Shown one piece after another: positions 32,544 to 41,448 of a stretch of DNA of 64,000 nt. Location of the stretch: NCBI GenBank assembly GCA_016719395.1, contig JADJZF010000007.1, forward strand, positions 124,001-188,000. Reading direction: 5' to 3'. Source of the stretch: Candidatus Amarobacter glycogenicus (GTDB taxonomy: Bacteria > Chloroflexota > Dehalococcoidia > Tepidiformales > Tepidiformaceae). The notes beneath the pieces are model-generated. The model did no database searches and had not been told where the DNA came from. It saw only the letters and a list, made by a program, of their open reading frames with translations. The position numbers and the translations under genes are program-made. Within the stretch, counting starts at the first letter, position 1. Every line of letters begins with the position of its first letter.

Positions 32544-33635
32544 GTGGCATTCCCAGCCCCATCCCCAGGGCGCACGATCCGCGTCCTCATCGTCGACGAC
32601 TCCGCTTTCATGCGGCGCGCGGTCGAACGGCTCCTGATGGCCCAACCCGGCATCACCGTAGTCGGCACGGCGGCGGACGGCCTCGAGGGCGTCCAACGCG
32701 CCCTCGAACTTCGTCCCGACGTCATCACGATGGACGTGGAAATGCCCAGGCTCGACGGCGTCTCTGCAGTTGGCGAAATAATGCAGGCGGTTCCCACCCC
32801 GATCGTCATGGTCTCGACGCTGACCCACGATGGCACGGCAACCGCCATTCGTGCGCTCGAAGCTGGTGCGGTCGAGTGTGTCGGCAAGCCAAGCGGCCTC
32901 AGCACCGACCTCGCCAACGTAGGCGAGAAGCTCAACGAAGCGGTCGTCCGGGCGAGCCTCACTCGGCTCCAGCGCCGAAAGCCCGGGTTGGTCTCCGGTC
33001 GCCCGATGGTAGTCCTCCCGGCTGCCCCAGGGCCTTCCGCCACCGCCCGCATACCGGCCCACAATCTGCTCGTCATTGGTTCATCCACCGGCGGGCCGCC
33101 CGCGCTCACCGAAGTCGTCCCGCATTTGCCCGGCGACCTTCCCGCAGGCGTGGTCGTCGTCCAGCACATGCCCTCCGGCTTCACGAACGCCCTCGCCCGG
33201 CGGCTGGACTCCCTCTCCCCGCTCAGCGTCTCAGAGGCCGAGGAAGGCGAACCGATCGTGAACGGCCACGTCTACGTCGCTCCCGGCGACTTCCATCTCG
33301 TCGTGACCCGGGAAAAGCGCATCCACCTGGACCACGGCCCCTCGCTCCACGGAGTCCGTCCCAGCGTCGACATCACGCTCGATTCCGTGACGGCCGTCTA
33401 CGGGCGTTCCGCCAACGTCGCGATCCTCACTGGAATGGGCAAGGACGGCGCCGAAGGCGCGGCCAAACTCGAAGCCGCGGGCGGGCGGGTCTTCGTCCAG
33501 GACGAGGCAACCTCAGTCGTCTATGGCATGCCGCGTGTCGCGCTGGAGCGCACATCCCATGCCACCCAACTCCCACTCGATCAGATCGCCGCGGCACTGG
33601 CTACCAGCCTGCCCGGCTTGAGGAGCACCAGGTGA
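32544..33635 (+). CDS. cheB: Chemotaxis methylesterase CheB
   Basis: 363 residues. An N-terminal receiver (LIVDDSAFMRRAVERLL, VITMDVEMPRLDG, K in CVGKPSG) is joined by a proline/alanine linker to the C-terminal methylesterase: catalytic Ser in IGSSTGGPPAL, His in VQHMPSGFT and Asp in LTGMGKDGAEGA. It removes receptor methyl groups when phosphorylated. GTG 32544 has GGAGG 6 nt upstream. The end overlaps cheR by 4 nt (GTGA). Confidence 0.96.
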   Translation: MAFPAPSPGRTIRVLIVDDSAFMRRAVERLLMAQPGITVVGTAADGLEGVQRALELRPDVITMDVEMPRLDGVSAVGEIMQAVPTPIVMVSTLTHDGTATAIRALEAGAVECVGKPSGLSTDLANVGEKLNEAVVRASLTRLQRRKPGLVSGRPMVVLPAAPGPSATARIPAHNLLVIGSSTGGPPALTEVVPHLPGDLPAGVVVVQHMPSGFTNALARRLDSLSPLSVSEAEEGEPIVNGHVYVAPGDFHLVVTREKRIHLDHGPSLHGVRPSVDITLDSVTAVYGRSANVAILTGMGKDGAEGAAKLEAAGGRVFVQDEATSVVYGMPRVALERTSHATQLPLDQIAAALATSLPGLRSTR

Positions 33636-34432
33636 AAGAGCACGTCCCGGAAGACCCGCAATGGATGGCGTTCCGGCGTTCACTCGAAAAAGCGATCGGT
33701 GTTCCCCTCGCGCAATACAAAGAAGCACAGATGAAACGCCGCCTGGCCAGCGTCATGACCCGGCGGAGCATCGACGGTTGGCCCGCCTTCGAGAGGGCAA
33801 TCGCCGCGGACCAGAAGCTCCTCGAAGACGTCCGCGACACCCTGACCATCAACGTCAGCGAATTCTGGCGCCAGCCCGAACGCTTCGTGGAACTCCAGAA
33901 GGAATGGATCCCTCGCCTCCTCGCCGGGCGCAAGCAGTTGAAGTTCTGGAGCGCCGGCTGTTCCATTGGGTGCGAACCCTACTCCCTGGCCATGATCCTG
34001 AACGAAATCGATCCCACCGGCGCCCACAGCATCGTGGCGACGGATGTCGATGTCCCGATCCTCAACCGCGCCCGCGAGGGAAAGGGTTACCTTGCCTCCG
34101 AAGTCCGGTCAGTCCCGGCTCCGCTCGTCAAGAAGTACTTCATCGAAGAGCCGGCTGGGACCTTCCGTGTGACGGAGGAACTCAAGCGGCGCATCACCTT
34201 CCGCCGCCAGGACCTCCTGAGCGACCCGTACCCGCAAGACCTCGATGTCATCCTCTGCCGGAATGTCGTCATCTACTTCACGGACGAAGCGAAGACGCAC
34301 ATCTACAACGGCTTCGCCAAAGCCTTGCGCCCGGGCGGCCTGCTCTTCATCGGCGGTAGCGAGATGATCATGCGTTCAAGCGACATCGGCTTCCGCTCGG
34401 CCGGCACCAATCTCTACCTGCGCGCCGCCTGA
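33632..34432 (+). CDS. cheR: Chemotaxis protein methyltransferase CheR
   Basis: 266 residues from GTG 33632. The N-terminal helical domain (YKEAQMKRRLASVMTRR, TINVSEFWRQPERF) and the SAM-binding domain (LKFWSAGCSIGCEPYSLAM, IVATDVDVPILNRAREG, DVILCRNVVIYF) are complete. It methylates receptor glutamates using SAM. This is the last gene of the operon and its 3' end overlaps the convergent PAP2 gene by 19 nt, leaving no room for a terminator. Confidence 0.96.
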   Translation: MKEHVPEDPQWMAFRRSLEKAIGVPLAQYKEAQMKRRLASVMTRRSIDGWPAFERAIAADQKLLEDVRDTLTINVSEFWRQPERFVELQKEWIPRLLAGRKQLKFWSAGCSIGCEPYSLAMILNEIDPTGAHSIVATDVDVPILNRAREGKGYLASEVRSVPAPLVKKYFIEEPAGTFRVTEELKRRITFRRQDLLSDPYPQDLDVILCRNVVIYFTDEAKTHIYNGFAKALRPGGLLFIGGSEMIMRSSDIGFRSAGTNLYLRAA

Positions 34433-35391
34433 GCCACGCCCGCCTCGCCAACCGGGAAGTACCAGCGCACGCCGGCCCAAACCAGGAGCGCGCAGGTGAT
34501 GCCGGCCAACTCATCCGCCACGTAATGTTCGCCGAGGTACAGCAGCGATGCGGCCATGAGCCCGCAGTACACCAGCAGAGCCAGTGCGAGCCGGCGGGCA
34601 TGGCTCCGGGCCCACAGGTACATCCCGAACGTTATCCCCATGTGGATGGAAGGCATGGCAGCGACTGAGTTCGGTTCGCCGAGGGCCTTGTAGAGCTCGT
34701 CGTATGTTGCCGCGCCGCTTTCCGTCGCATCCCCCAGCACGTCGCGGATGGTCGCGTCCATCACCCGGGTCACTCCGGGCAAGTCGCCCGTCTCGCCGGC
34801 AAGCCAGGGCGGCGCTGTGGGCAGTAAGAAGAACAACGTCAGTCCGAGCCACATCGTCCCCACCATGAGCCCAACATACCGCCGGAATGCCGCCCGGTAG
34901 TAGACGAACGCAACGACGGCTCCGGCATGCGGAGTCACGAAGAACGACCAGTGGGTGGCTATTGCAAGGTAGTCAAGGACCTTTGGCACGCCGTTGTCGA
35001 TGCGCCACTCCTGGAGCCACTGGACCGGGTTGCTCCCGGGAAGCCACCCGTCCACCCGGATGACGTAATCGGTCCTCACGGGGATGGCTGTTTCGTCAGC
35101 GAGTGCTCGCAAGAGTGTGTAGACGAAGATCCCGGCTACGTAGGCAAACCACACCATCCGCTCACGCCGATACCGGATTTCCGGCGCCCACGCGGCCGTC
35201 GTCAGGATCACCAGCAAGAATCCGAACCAGAGGTGTTGCTGCCAGACACGGGTGGCGACTGTGGCGGTCATGGCCACCAAACTCGCCGCCTGGAGGACGA
35301 GGACGGCGACTTCAATCCTGCCGGCGGTCGTCCGTTCATTCGGGGGGTCGCTGCGGGCGCTCGCCTCGAGCGACGGGTCCTGGACGCGCAT
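34414..35391 (-). CDS. PAP2-superfamily membrane phosphatase/transferase
   Basis: 325 residues from ATG 35391 (an upstream start at 35445 is possible but would overlap the divergent gene's region). Six or more membrane segments. The PAP2 core is present: PSIHMGITFGMYLWARSHA and LLYLGEHYVADELAGI, matching the second and third phosphatase signatures, the latter with the active-site histidine. It resembles the Aur1/Ipt1-like group (inositol-phosphotransferase-type). It may act on a lipid or polyprenyl phosphate in the membrane; no substrate can be assigned. Confidence 0.83.
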   Translation of the reverse strand: MRVQDPSLEASARSDPPNERTTAGRIEVAVLVLQAASLVAMTATVATRVWQQHLWFGFLLVILTTAAWAPEIRYRRERMVWFAYVAGIFVYTLLRALADETAIPVRTDYVIRVDGWLPGSNPVQWLQEWRIDNGVPKVLDYLAIATHWSFFVTPHAGAVVAFVYYRAAFRRYVGLMVGTMWLGLTLFFLLPTAPPWLAGETGDLPGVTRVMDATIRDVLGDATESGAATYDELYKALGEPNSVAAMPSIHMGITFGMYLWARSHARRLALALLVYCGLMAASLLYLGEHYVADELAGITCALLVWAGVRWYFPVGEAGVAQAARR

Positions 35392-35489
35392 CGGTTTCCA
35401 GATTACGGGGGAAGAAGGACTGACGGAAGGACGATTGTGTGGCACTCTTTGCCCCGAGGGGCAAGGATCCCCTGAAGGCTCACCCCCCG

Positions 35490-36501
35490 ATGCGACGATT
35501 CCTCATCGGCCTTGTCGTTACTGCGGTTTGCGCCGCTCTGCTCTTCCGTCTCATTCCCTGGTCCAGCACCGAGGCAGCCCTTCAGGCTGCGGACCCCAGG
35601 TTCATCGCCCTCGCCGTCACCTGTCTCGTCGCTTCGCTCGTCGCCAAAACCGTGCGCTGGCGCCTCCTCCTGCCCGAAGGCTCGGCCGTCTCAACTACCA
35701 GGCTCTATCGCATCCTCCACATCAGTTTTCTGCTGAACAACGTCCTCCCTGCGCGCCTTGGCGACGTCGCACGCGTGGCGATGACGACTCGCCAGCCGGG
35801 GATCAGGTTCGGCCACGTCATTTCGTCCATGCTCACCGAACGAGTGACCGACATGGTGACCCTCCTGACCGGATTCCTGCTGATCAGCCCATTCCTCCCT
35901 GTGCCCGATGGTTATGAGCCCTGGCTTCGGGCGGCGTGGGTGATCTTCGCCGCGATGGCCTGCGTCGCACTGGGAGCGACGCTTTTTCGCGAGCGCATCG
36001 GACTCCTCGCCCGGCACGACCGGATCGTCGCCCGCCTCCCCCGGAAACCAGCGGCTGCGGGAAGAGGTCTGGTCATTTGGCGAAGGGTTCCGCCAGCTCT
36101 TTTCGCGTCAGCGCCTCGTCCCGATTTGGGGCTGGTCCTGGGGAGCATGGATCGGCGCCTTTGCGATCAACTACCTGTTGATGAAGGCGCTCCACATCGA
36201 CGCGCCATTCCCGGTGGCGGTGCTCCTGACCTGCACGACCAACCTGGCGATGCTGATCCCCTCCTCGCCGGGGTACATCGGTGTCTTCCACGCGGCCGCG
36301 ACGCTCTCGCTCCTACCTTTCGATGTCGCGAGCGGACCAGCCTTGAGCTTCGCAATCCTCGCCCACCTCGTGAACGTCGTGCCGGTGAGCCTGATCGGCG
36401 CGGTCTTCCTCTTGCTCGGCCATGACCAGATAAACCTGAATCTTCGCGCCTTGCGAGGCGAGCAGGCCGAACAGGCGGCCGAACCCGAAGCGGTCGCCTA
36501 A
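35490..36501 (+). pseudogene. Lysylphosphatidylglycerol-synthase-TM/flippase-like protein, frameshifted
   Basis: A UPF0104/AglD-type integral membrane protein of about 336 residues when repaired. The first part (MRRFLIGLVVTAVCAALLF, ISFLLNNVLPARLGDVARVA, MLTERVTDMVTLLTGFLL) reads to about 36040, and the rest (REEVWSFGEGFRQLFSRQRL, LLMKALHIDAPFPVAVLL, AMLIPSSPGYIGVFHA) continues in another frame to TAA 36499-36501. The break maps to a C5 run at 36038-36042 (ctcccccgg); removing one C gives RLPGNQRLREE and restores the frame. Such proteins span the membrane about eight times and may flip lipid-linked intermediates. Sequence error is likely, as the restored protein is normal. Confidence 0.8.
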
Positions 36502-37967
36502 CCCCAGAGCTCTTTCGCCTGCTCGCGGAGTTCGCCCCGGAAGTCCGGGTGGGCGATGGCTATCAGTTCCTCGGCACGCTGCCGGTGGTTCTTGTCCAGC
36601 AGCCTGGCGACCCCGAATTCGGTGATGATCGTGTCGGCAAGGTACCGGGGGATCGTGACCAGCGTGCCGGCATCGTGCCGCGCCACCACCTTCGAAATCG
36701 ATCCCTCCATCGCCGTCGAGCGCATGACGGTGATCGCCCGCCCGTCCTCGCAAAGCGCCGCGGCGATATGCGTGTCCGGCTGCCCACCGGTCCCATTTAC
36801 CATGTGGCCCCCGAATCGATCCTCGCTGGCAATCTGGCCCAGCAGGTCAACCGCGATCGCACTGTTGATTGAGGTCATCTGGCGGTTCTGGGACATCAGG
36901 GCAGGATTGAGGATGTTCTCCGGCAGGTGAAGCTCGAACGCCGGGTTGTCGGCGATGATCTTGAGGTCCTCACCGTCGCAGCCGGTCCACGCCACGGCAA
37001 CCGACTTTCCGGGGAAGAGCGTCTTGCGAGACCCATCGACGATCCCGCGCGCCCACAGCTTCGCCAGCCCGGGCGAACCGAGCTCCGTGTGCACACCGAG
37101 GTGCTTCGCATCGTCGAACGCACCGGCCAGGAACATCAGCGAACTGGGCTGACCTACACCCACCTGGATGGTGTCGCCGTCCCGGATGAGGCCCCGCAGG
37201 TTGTTGGCTATTCCTTGGGCAGCGGGGTCGATCTCGACCATGCCAAGTGACGTCTTCAGCAGCTCCGGCGGGAAGGCGTGGAACATGGCCTCCACCAGCG
37301 CGAGCTGCTCGTTCGACACCTTCTCCAGCAGCTCCAACAGCTGCGGCCGCAGCGGCTCCGGCGAAAGCGTCCGCACGCGCTCCTCAACCCCGGGCCGGTC
37401 GACCAGCTTGATCGCGCCTTCGATGAACGTGTCAATCTCGCTGACGTGCATCCAGACGTCGCCGTGAACCTTCGACATGTTGGGGTCTACGATGGCGATA
37501 GTCTTCGGACACCGCTTCGCGTACGACTTCCGCATCCACATGTGCGGTCCGAAGTGAACGTACCCCTGTTCGTTCGGCACGCTGCACGGAGTCAAGAAGA
37601 CATCGGGCAGGCGAGCCTCCTCGCGGTTGTTGTCCGTCGCCTTCATACCGAGCATGAACGTGTTGGGCAGGTAGGTGGAGATCTTCGCATCGTGCGACGG
37701 ACGCATCGCATCGCCGATGAAGATCTCGATCTCTTTCTCGCCCTTCACGATCGCCGGGTTGAACAGGTCGGGGTTGTTCGGCGCCAGCGTGCGGAAGTCG
37801 ACCCTGCTCAGCTGCTTCGCCCGGTTGACGAAGGCCCCGACGAGCGGTGCGGGGCACAGGATCGTGATGGAGACGAGGTCTCCCTCCTTGATGGCCTCGC
37901 AGGCCTGGTCAGGAGTCTTCAGACGCGACTGGTAGTCATCGCGCCAGTTCTGGTAGCGGACGCTCAT
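36498..37967 (-). CDS. Acetyl-CoA hydrolase/transferase family protein (4-hydroxybutyrate CoA-transferase-like)
   Basis: 489 residues with both family I-type halves. LVSITILCPAPLVGAFVNRA starts the first domain; GDTIQVGVGQPSSLMFLAGA and LGVHTELGSPGLAKLW open the second, and MTSINSAIAVDLLGQIASE plus GGHMVNGTGGQPD are near the active site. It moves CoA between acyl groups (for example from acetyl-CoA to a hydroxy or other acid). It is divergent from a family III CoA-transferase gene pair, so two unrelated CoA-transferase types are adjacent. Its stop shares CTAA with that of the flippase-like gene. Confidence 0.88.
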   Translation of the reverse strand: MSVRYQNWRDDYQSRLKTPDQACEAIKEGDLVSITILCPAPLVGAFVNRAKQLSRVDFRTLAPNNPDLFNPAIVKGEKEIEIFIGDAMRPSHDAKISTYLPNTFMLGMKATDNNREEARLPDVFLTPCSVPNEQGYVHFGPHMWMRKSYAKRCPKTIAIVDPNMSKVHGDVWMHVSEIDTFIEGAIKLVDRPGVEERVRTLSPEPLRPQLLELLEKVSNEQLALVEAMFHAFPPELLKTSLGMVEIDPAAQGIANNLRGLIRDGDTIQVGVGQPSSLMFLAGAFDDAKHLGVHTELGSPGLAKLWARGIVDGSRKTLFPGKSVAVAWTGCDGEDLKIIADNPAFELHLPENILNPALMSQNRQMTSINSAIAVDLLGQIASEDRFGGHMVNGTGGQPDTHIAAALCEDGRAITVMRSTAMEGSISKVVARHDAGTLVTIPRYLADTIITEFGVARLLDKNHRQRAEELIAIAHPDFRGELREQAKELWG

Positions 37968-38116
37968 GGGGCACCCCGGAAGTGATATTGCTTGTGGCGG
38001 GATTGTAAGGGCCCGGCGCGAATGGTGCCGCGCGTCGGGATGCTCCCGTTTCCTGCCTCTGCTAGAGTTCGTCCGCGTTCAGCGTTTACGTGAACCGTCA
38101 AGCCACGGAGGTACAC

Positions 38117-39316
38117 GTGCAGGCACTCGACAACGTGAGGGTCCTGGACCTCACGCAGCATATCGCCGGGCCTTATGCGACCCGGCTCTTCGCCGATTTC
38201 GGAGCCGACGTCATCAAAGTCGAAAAACCGGGCGGCGATGTCACCCGCCGCATGGGCCCGTTCAAAGCTGGCCAGGCCCACCCGGAAAAGAGCGGTCTCT
38301 ACTTCTATCTCAACTGCAACAAGCGTTCGGTTGTGCTGGACCTGCGCACTGAGGAGGGCAAACTCGCTCTGGCCGCGCTCGCCAAGACGGCGGACATCGT
38401 CGTCGAAAGCTACGCGCCCGCGACGAAGGAGCGCCTCGGTATCGGCTACGAGTGGTTCAAGGCCCTCAAGCCATCGCTCCCGGTCGTCTCGATCTCGAAT
38501 TTTGGGCAGGATGGCCCGTATCGCGACTTCAAGCTCACAGACCTGACGCTGTACGCCTTCGCCGGAGAGATGTACTCGATGGGCGAAACGGACCGGGAAC
38601 CCGTGAAGATGGCCGGGACTGCCGCCTTGTTCGAATCCGGCGCCGCCTCCGCCGTCGGTATCATGGGCGCGCTGTTCGCTTCGAAGCGTCACGGCATCGG
38701 CCAGCACGTCGATATCTCCCTGGCCGAGACGCACTTCGGTGGCGTCGACCGCCGCCACGCGACGGCCATCGCGTTCCAGTTCAGCGGCCGCAAGACCCTG
38801 CGCGTCGCCAGTCACGGCGGCGGCATGCCGGGCGGCATCTACCCATGCGCGGACGGCTACGTTGATTTCACTAACGCAGGCCTCCGCCCCGACCGTGTCG
38901 CCGCCATGCTGAACCACGCCGACTGGCTCAACGACCCCCGCTACAGCGACCCCATGCAGCGTATGGACCCGGCGGTCATCGAAGAGTGGAACGGGAATTT
39001 CATCGGCTGGTGCATCGAACGGACCAAACGGGAAGTCTGGCAAGAAGCCCGTCGCGCGAAGGTCATGTGCGGACCCATGTTCACCATGGAAGACCTGTTC
39101 ACCGATGAGAGCTTCCGAAATCGCGGGTTCTGGACAAGGACCAGCCACCCGGAGATGGGTGAACTCACTATCCCGGGCCGGCCGTTGATCATGGAGAAGA
39201 ACGGCTGGGAACTGCGACGAGCCGCCCCGCTCCTCGGCCAACACACGAAAGAACTGCTCGCCGAATCGGGCCTCGATTCGACCGCCATCACTGCGGCTTC
39301 CGGAGGTGCGGCGTGA
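38117..39316 (+). CDS. Family III (CaiB/BaiF) CoA-transferase, first of pair
   Basis: 399 residues from GTG 38117 (GGAGG upstream). Typical CaiB features: VRVLDLTQHIAGPYATRLFA, FGADVIKVEKPGGDVTR, NKRSVVLDLRTEEGK, ADIVVESYAPATKERLGIGY, and GTAALFESGAASAVGIMGAL. The catalytic aspartate of the family lies in the TDLTLYAFAG segment. It exchanges CoA between acids such as carnitine, formate or mesaconate in other enzymes. The next gene encodes a second family member, overlapping by 4 nt. Confidence 0.92.
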   Translation: MQALDNVRVLDLTQHIAGPYATRLFADFGADVIKVEKPGGDVTRRMGPFKAGQAHPEKSGLYFYLNCNKRSVVLDLRTEEGKLALAALAKTADIVVESYAPATKERLGIGYEWFKALKPSLPVVSISNFGQDGPYRDFKLTDLTLYAFAGEMYSMGETDREPVKMAGTAALFESGAASAVGIMGALFASKRHGIGQHVDISLAETHFGGVDRRHATAIAFQFSGRKTLRVASHGGGMPGGIYPCADGYVDFTNAGLRPDRVAAMLNHADWLNDPRYSDPMQRMDPAVIEEWNGNFIGWCIERTKREVWQEARRAKVMCGPMFTMEDLFTDESFRNRGFWTRTSHPEMGELTIPGRPLIMEKNGWELRRAAPLLGQHTKELLAESGLDSTAITAASGGAA

Positions 39317-40638
39317 CACAGAAACCGCTCGAAGGTGTTCGTGTTATCGATCTCTGCGTCGTATGGGCCGGGCCGTTCGCAACCATGCTGCTCGGCGACC
39401 TCGGGGCGGAAGTCATCAAGCCGGAGAACCCATTCGTGTTCCAGCCGATGACGCGGGGGGCAATGGCCCGCCCGCCACAGATGCTCATCGGCGCTTCTAT
39501 CGCCTGGGCCGGGGGCCTCCCCCACAACGAGGTCGGCGACCGGCCATGGGACTACAACCCGACGTTCGTCAGCCTCTACCGGAACAAGAAGAGCTTCACG
39601 GTCGATCTCCGGAGGCCGGAGGGGCTCGACATCCTGCGAAGGCTCGTCGCCGTCTCCGACGTGGTTTACGAAAACAACGCCACCGGGACCATGGAGGGCC
39701 TCGGTATCACCTATGAATGGCTGAAAGCCGCCAACCCGAAGATCATCTTCGTGCGCGTCCCCGCCTACGGGAGCAACGGCCCCTACGCCCACGCCCGCGC
39801 CCTCGGAGTCCACCTCGAGGCGGTCATGGGCCACAGCCTCCTCCGCGGCTACGACGACGCCGACCCCAGCTCGAACACCGCCATCTACTCCGGCGATTAC
39901 CTGGCTGGCGCACAGGGGGCGTTCGCCGTGATGACCGCGCTCTGGAACCGGGACCGCACGGGTGAAGGCCAGCTCATCGAAATCGCCCAGGCCGAGAATG
40001 CGGCCGCCATGTTCACCCAGGCGATCATGGACTACAGCCTCAACGGCAATGTCCAGGGCGCCATGACGAACCGCGACATCGACGGCCGTTCGCCTTCCGG
40101 CGTCTACCCCACCGTTTCGCCGGGCACGGCCGCCACTTCGGACGACCGCTGGATCGCCATCAGTATCGACACCGACGAGCAGTGGAGCGCTTTCGGGCAG
40201 GCCATCGGAAGCCCGCCATGGGCAACTGACCCACGATTCGCGGCGAACGCCGGCCGGTTGGAACACCATGCCGAGATCGACGCGCACATCGCCGCCTACA
40301 CGGCCACCCAGGACGACTACGATCTCATGCACCGGCTTCAGGCCGCCGGCGTCGCCGCCACGCCCGTTCTCGAAGCGTCGCGCATGTTCGACGACCCACA
40401 CTTGCGGGCGCGCGACTTCTTCAAGACGCAGACCCAGCCGGCCTCCGGCGCCTACGAGTACGTTGGGCCTCTCTGGAAATTCCCGGGTACTCCCGTCGAG
40501 TACCTTCAGCCACCGGTGATGTTCGGCGAACACAACGACTACGTGTACCGGGACGTCCTGGAGGTCTCGGACGCCGAGTTCGAAGCGCTGAAAGCCGGTG
40601 GCCACATCGCCACCGAATACGATGCGAGCGTCCCATGA
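39313..40638 (+). CDS. Family III (CaiB/BaiF) CoA-transferase, second of pair
   Basis: 441 residues from GTG 39313. VRVIDLCVVWAGPFATMLLG, LGAEVIKPENPFVFQP, NKKSFTVDLRRPEGL, YENNATGTMEGLGITYEWL and IYSGDYLAGAQGAFAVMTAL are typical. A 30-residue insertion after the first nucleotide-binding region (MLIGASIAWAGGLPHNEVGD) is longer than in its neighbour. The two proteins are not near-identical copies. Pairs like this are often subunits of one heteromeric transferase, which the overlap supports. The active-site Asp is in the segment GDYLAG. Confidence 0.92.
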   Translation: MTQKPLEGVRVIDLCVVWAGPFATMLLGDLGAEVIKPENPFVFQPMTRGAMARPPQMLIGASIAWAGGLPHNEVGDRPWDYNPTFVSLYRNKKSFTVDLRRPEGLDILRRLVAVSDVVYENNATGTMEGLGITYEWLKAANPKIIFVRVPAYGSNGPYAHARALGVHLEAVMGHSLLRGYDDADPSSNTAIYSGDYLAGAQGAFAVMTALWNRDRTGEGQLIEIAQAENAAAMFTQAIMDYSLNGNVQGAMTNRDIDGRSPSGVYPTVSPGTAATSDDRWIAISIDTDEQWSAFGQAIGSPPWATDPRFAANAGRLEHHAEIDAHIAAYTATQDDYDLMHRLQAAGVAATPVLEASRMFDDPHLRARDFFKTQTQPASGAYEYVGPLWKFPGTPVEYLQPPVMFGEHNDYVYRDVLEVSDAEFEALKAGGHIATEYDASVP

Positions 40639-41381
40639 GTTCCCGCCCGAGGATGTACCACGAACTCGCCGAGTGGTTTCACCTCATCACGGCTCCCGAA
40701 GACTACGCCGAAGAGGCTGCCTACTATCTGACCCTGATGAGGAACATCATCGGGCGCTCGCCTGCGAGCCTCCTCGAGCTCGGCTCCGGCGGCGGCAACA
40801 ACGCCTCCCATTACAAGGCGCACATTCCCGATGTCGTGCTCAGCGACCGTTCGGAGGAAATGCTGGCCCTCAGCCGCACGATCAACTCGGAGCTCGAGCA
40901 CATCCAGGGCGACATGCGCACCCTCCGCCTCGCCCGCCGGTTCGAAGCGGTGTTCGTCCACGATGCCTGCTCCTACCTCACCACTGAACAGGACATCCGC
41001 CAGCTCGCGGCGACTGCCTTTGAACATTGCCTGCCCGGCGGCGTCGCCGTCTTTTGTCCGGACCACACCGCCGAGAATCTCGTCTACGAAACCGACCACG
41101 GCGGCCATGACGGCGTCGGCCGCGCGCTGCGTTACCTCGAGTGGACTTCGCCGGGACCGCCGGACACCTACGAGTTCGCCGTCGACTACGCCTACGTCCT
41201 CCACGAAGACGGCCATGAGCCTCGCGTCGTCCTCGACCGCCACGTCAACGGCGCACTGCCACGCGACACCTGGCTCTCCGCCCTGACTGATGCAGGTTTC
41301 CACCCCGCCGCGGTACCGCTGGTCCACAGCGAAGTCCCGGAAGGCTACAGCGAAGTCTTCACCGGCTGGCGGCCGGTCTGA
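40635..41381 (+). CDS. SAM-dependent methyltransferase
   Basis: 248 residues, class I methyltransferase. Motif I is LLELGSGGGNNASHYKAHIP, motif II SDRSEEMLALSRTINSEL, and post-motif DMRTLRLARRFEAVFVHDAC. The first residues YHELAEWFHLITAPEDYAEE fit small-molecule methyltransferases. The start overlaps the CoA-transferase stop (ATGA), placing it in the same operon, but the substrate is unknown. Confidence 0.85.
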   Translation: MSSRPRMYHELAEWFHLITAPEDYAEEAAYYLTLMRNIIGRSPASLLELGSGGGNNASHYKAHIPDVVLSDRSEEMLALSRTINSELEHIQGDMRTLRLARRFEAVFVHDACSYLTTEQDIRQLAATAFEHCLPGGVAVFCPDHTAENLVYETDHGGHDGVGRALRYLEWTSPGPPDTYEFAVDYAYVLHEDGHEPRVVLDRHVNGALPRDTWLSALTDAGFHPAAVPLVHSEVPEGYSEVFTGWRPV

Positions 41382-41448
41382 GGCTCAGCGTCCCACTCGT
41401 TACAATGCCGCATTGCAGGCACTGCCTTCCCAACGGAAGGAACCACGC

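Noticed and set aside
37278..37985. Plus-strand open frame opposite the acetyl-CoA hydrolase gene
   Set aside because: Its translation is rich in R, V, D and H without a motif, whereas the minus strand gives a full family member.
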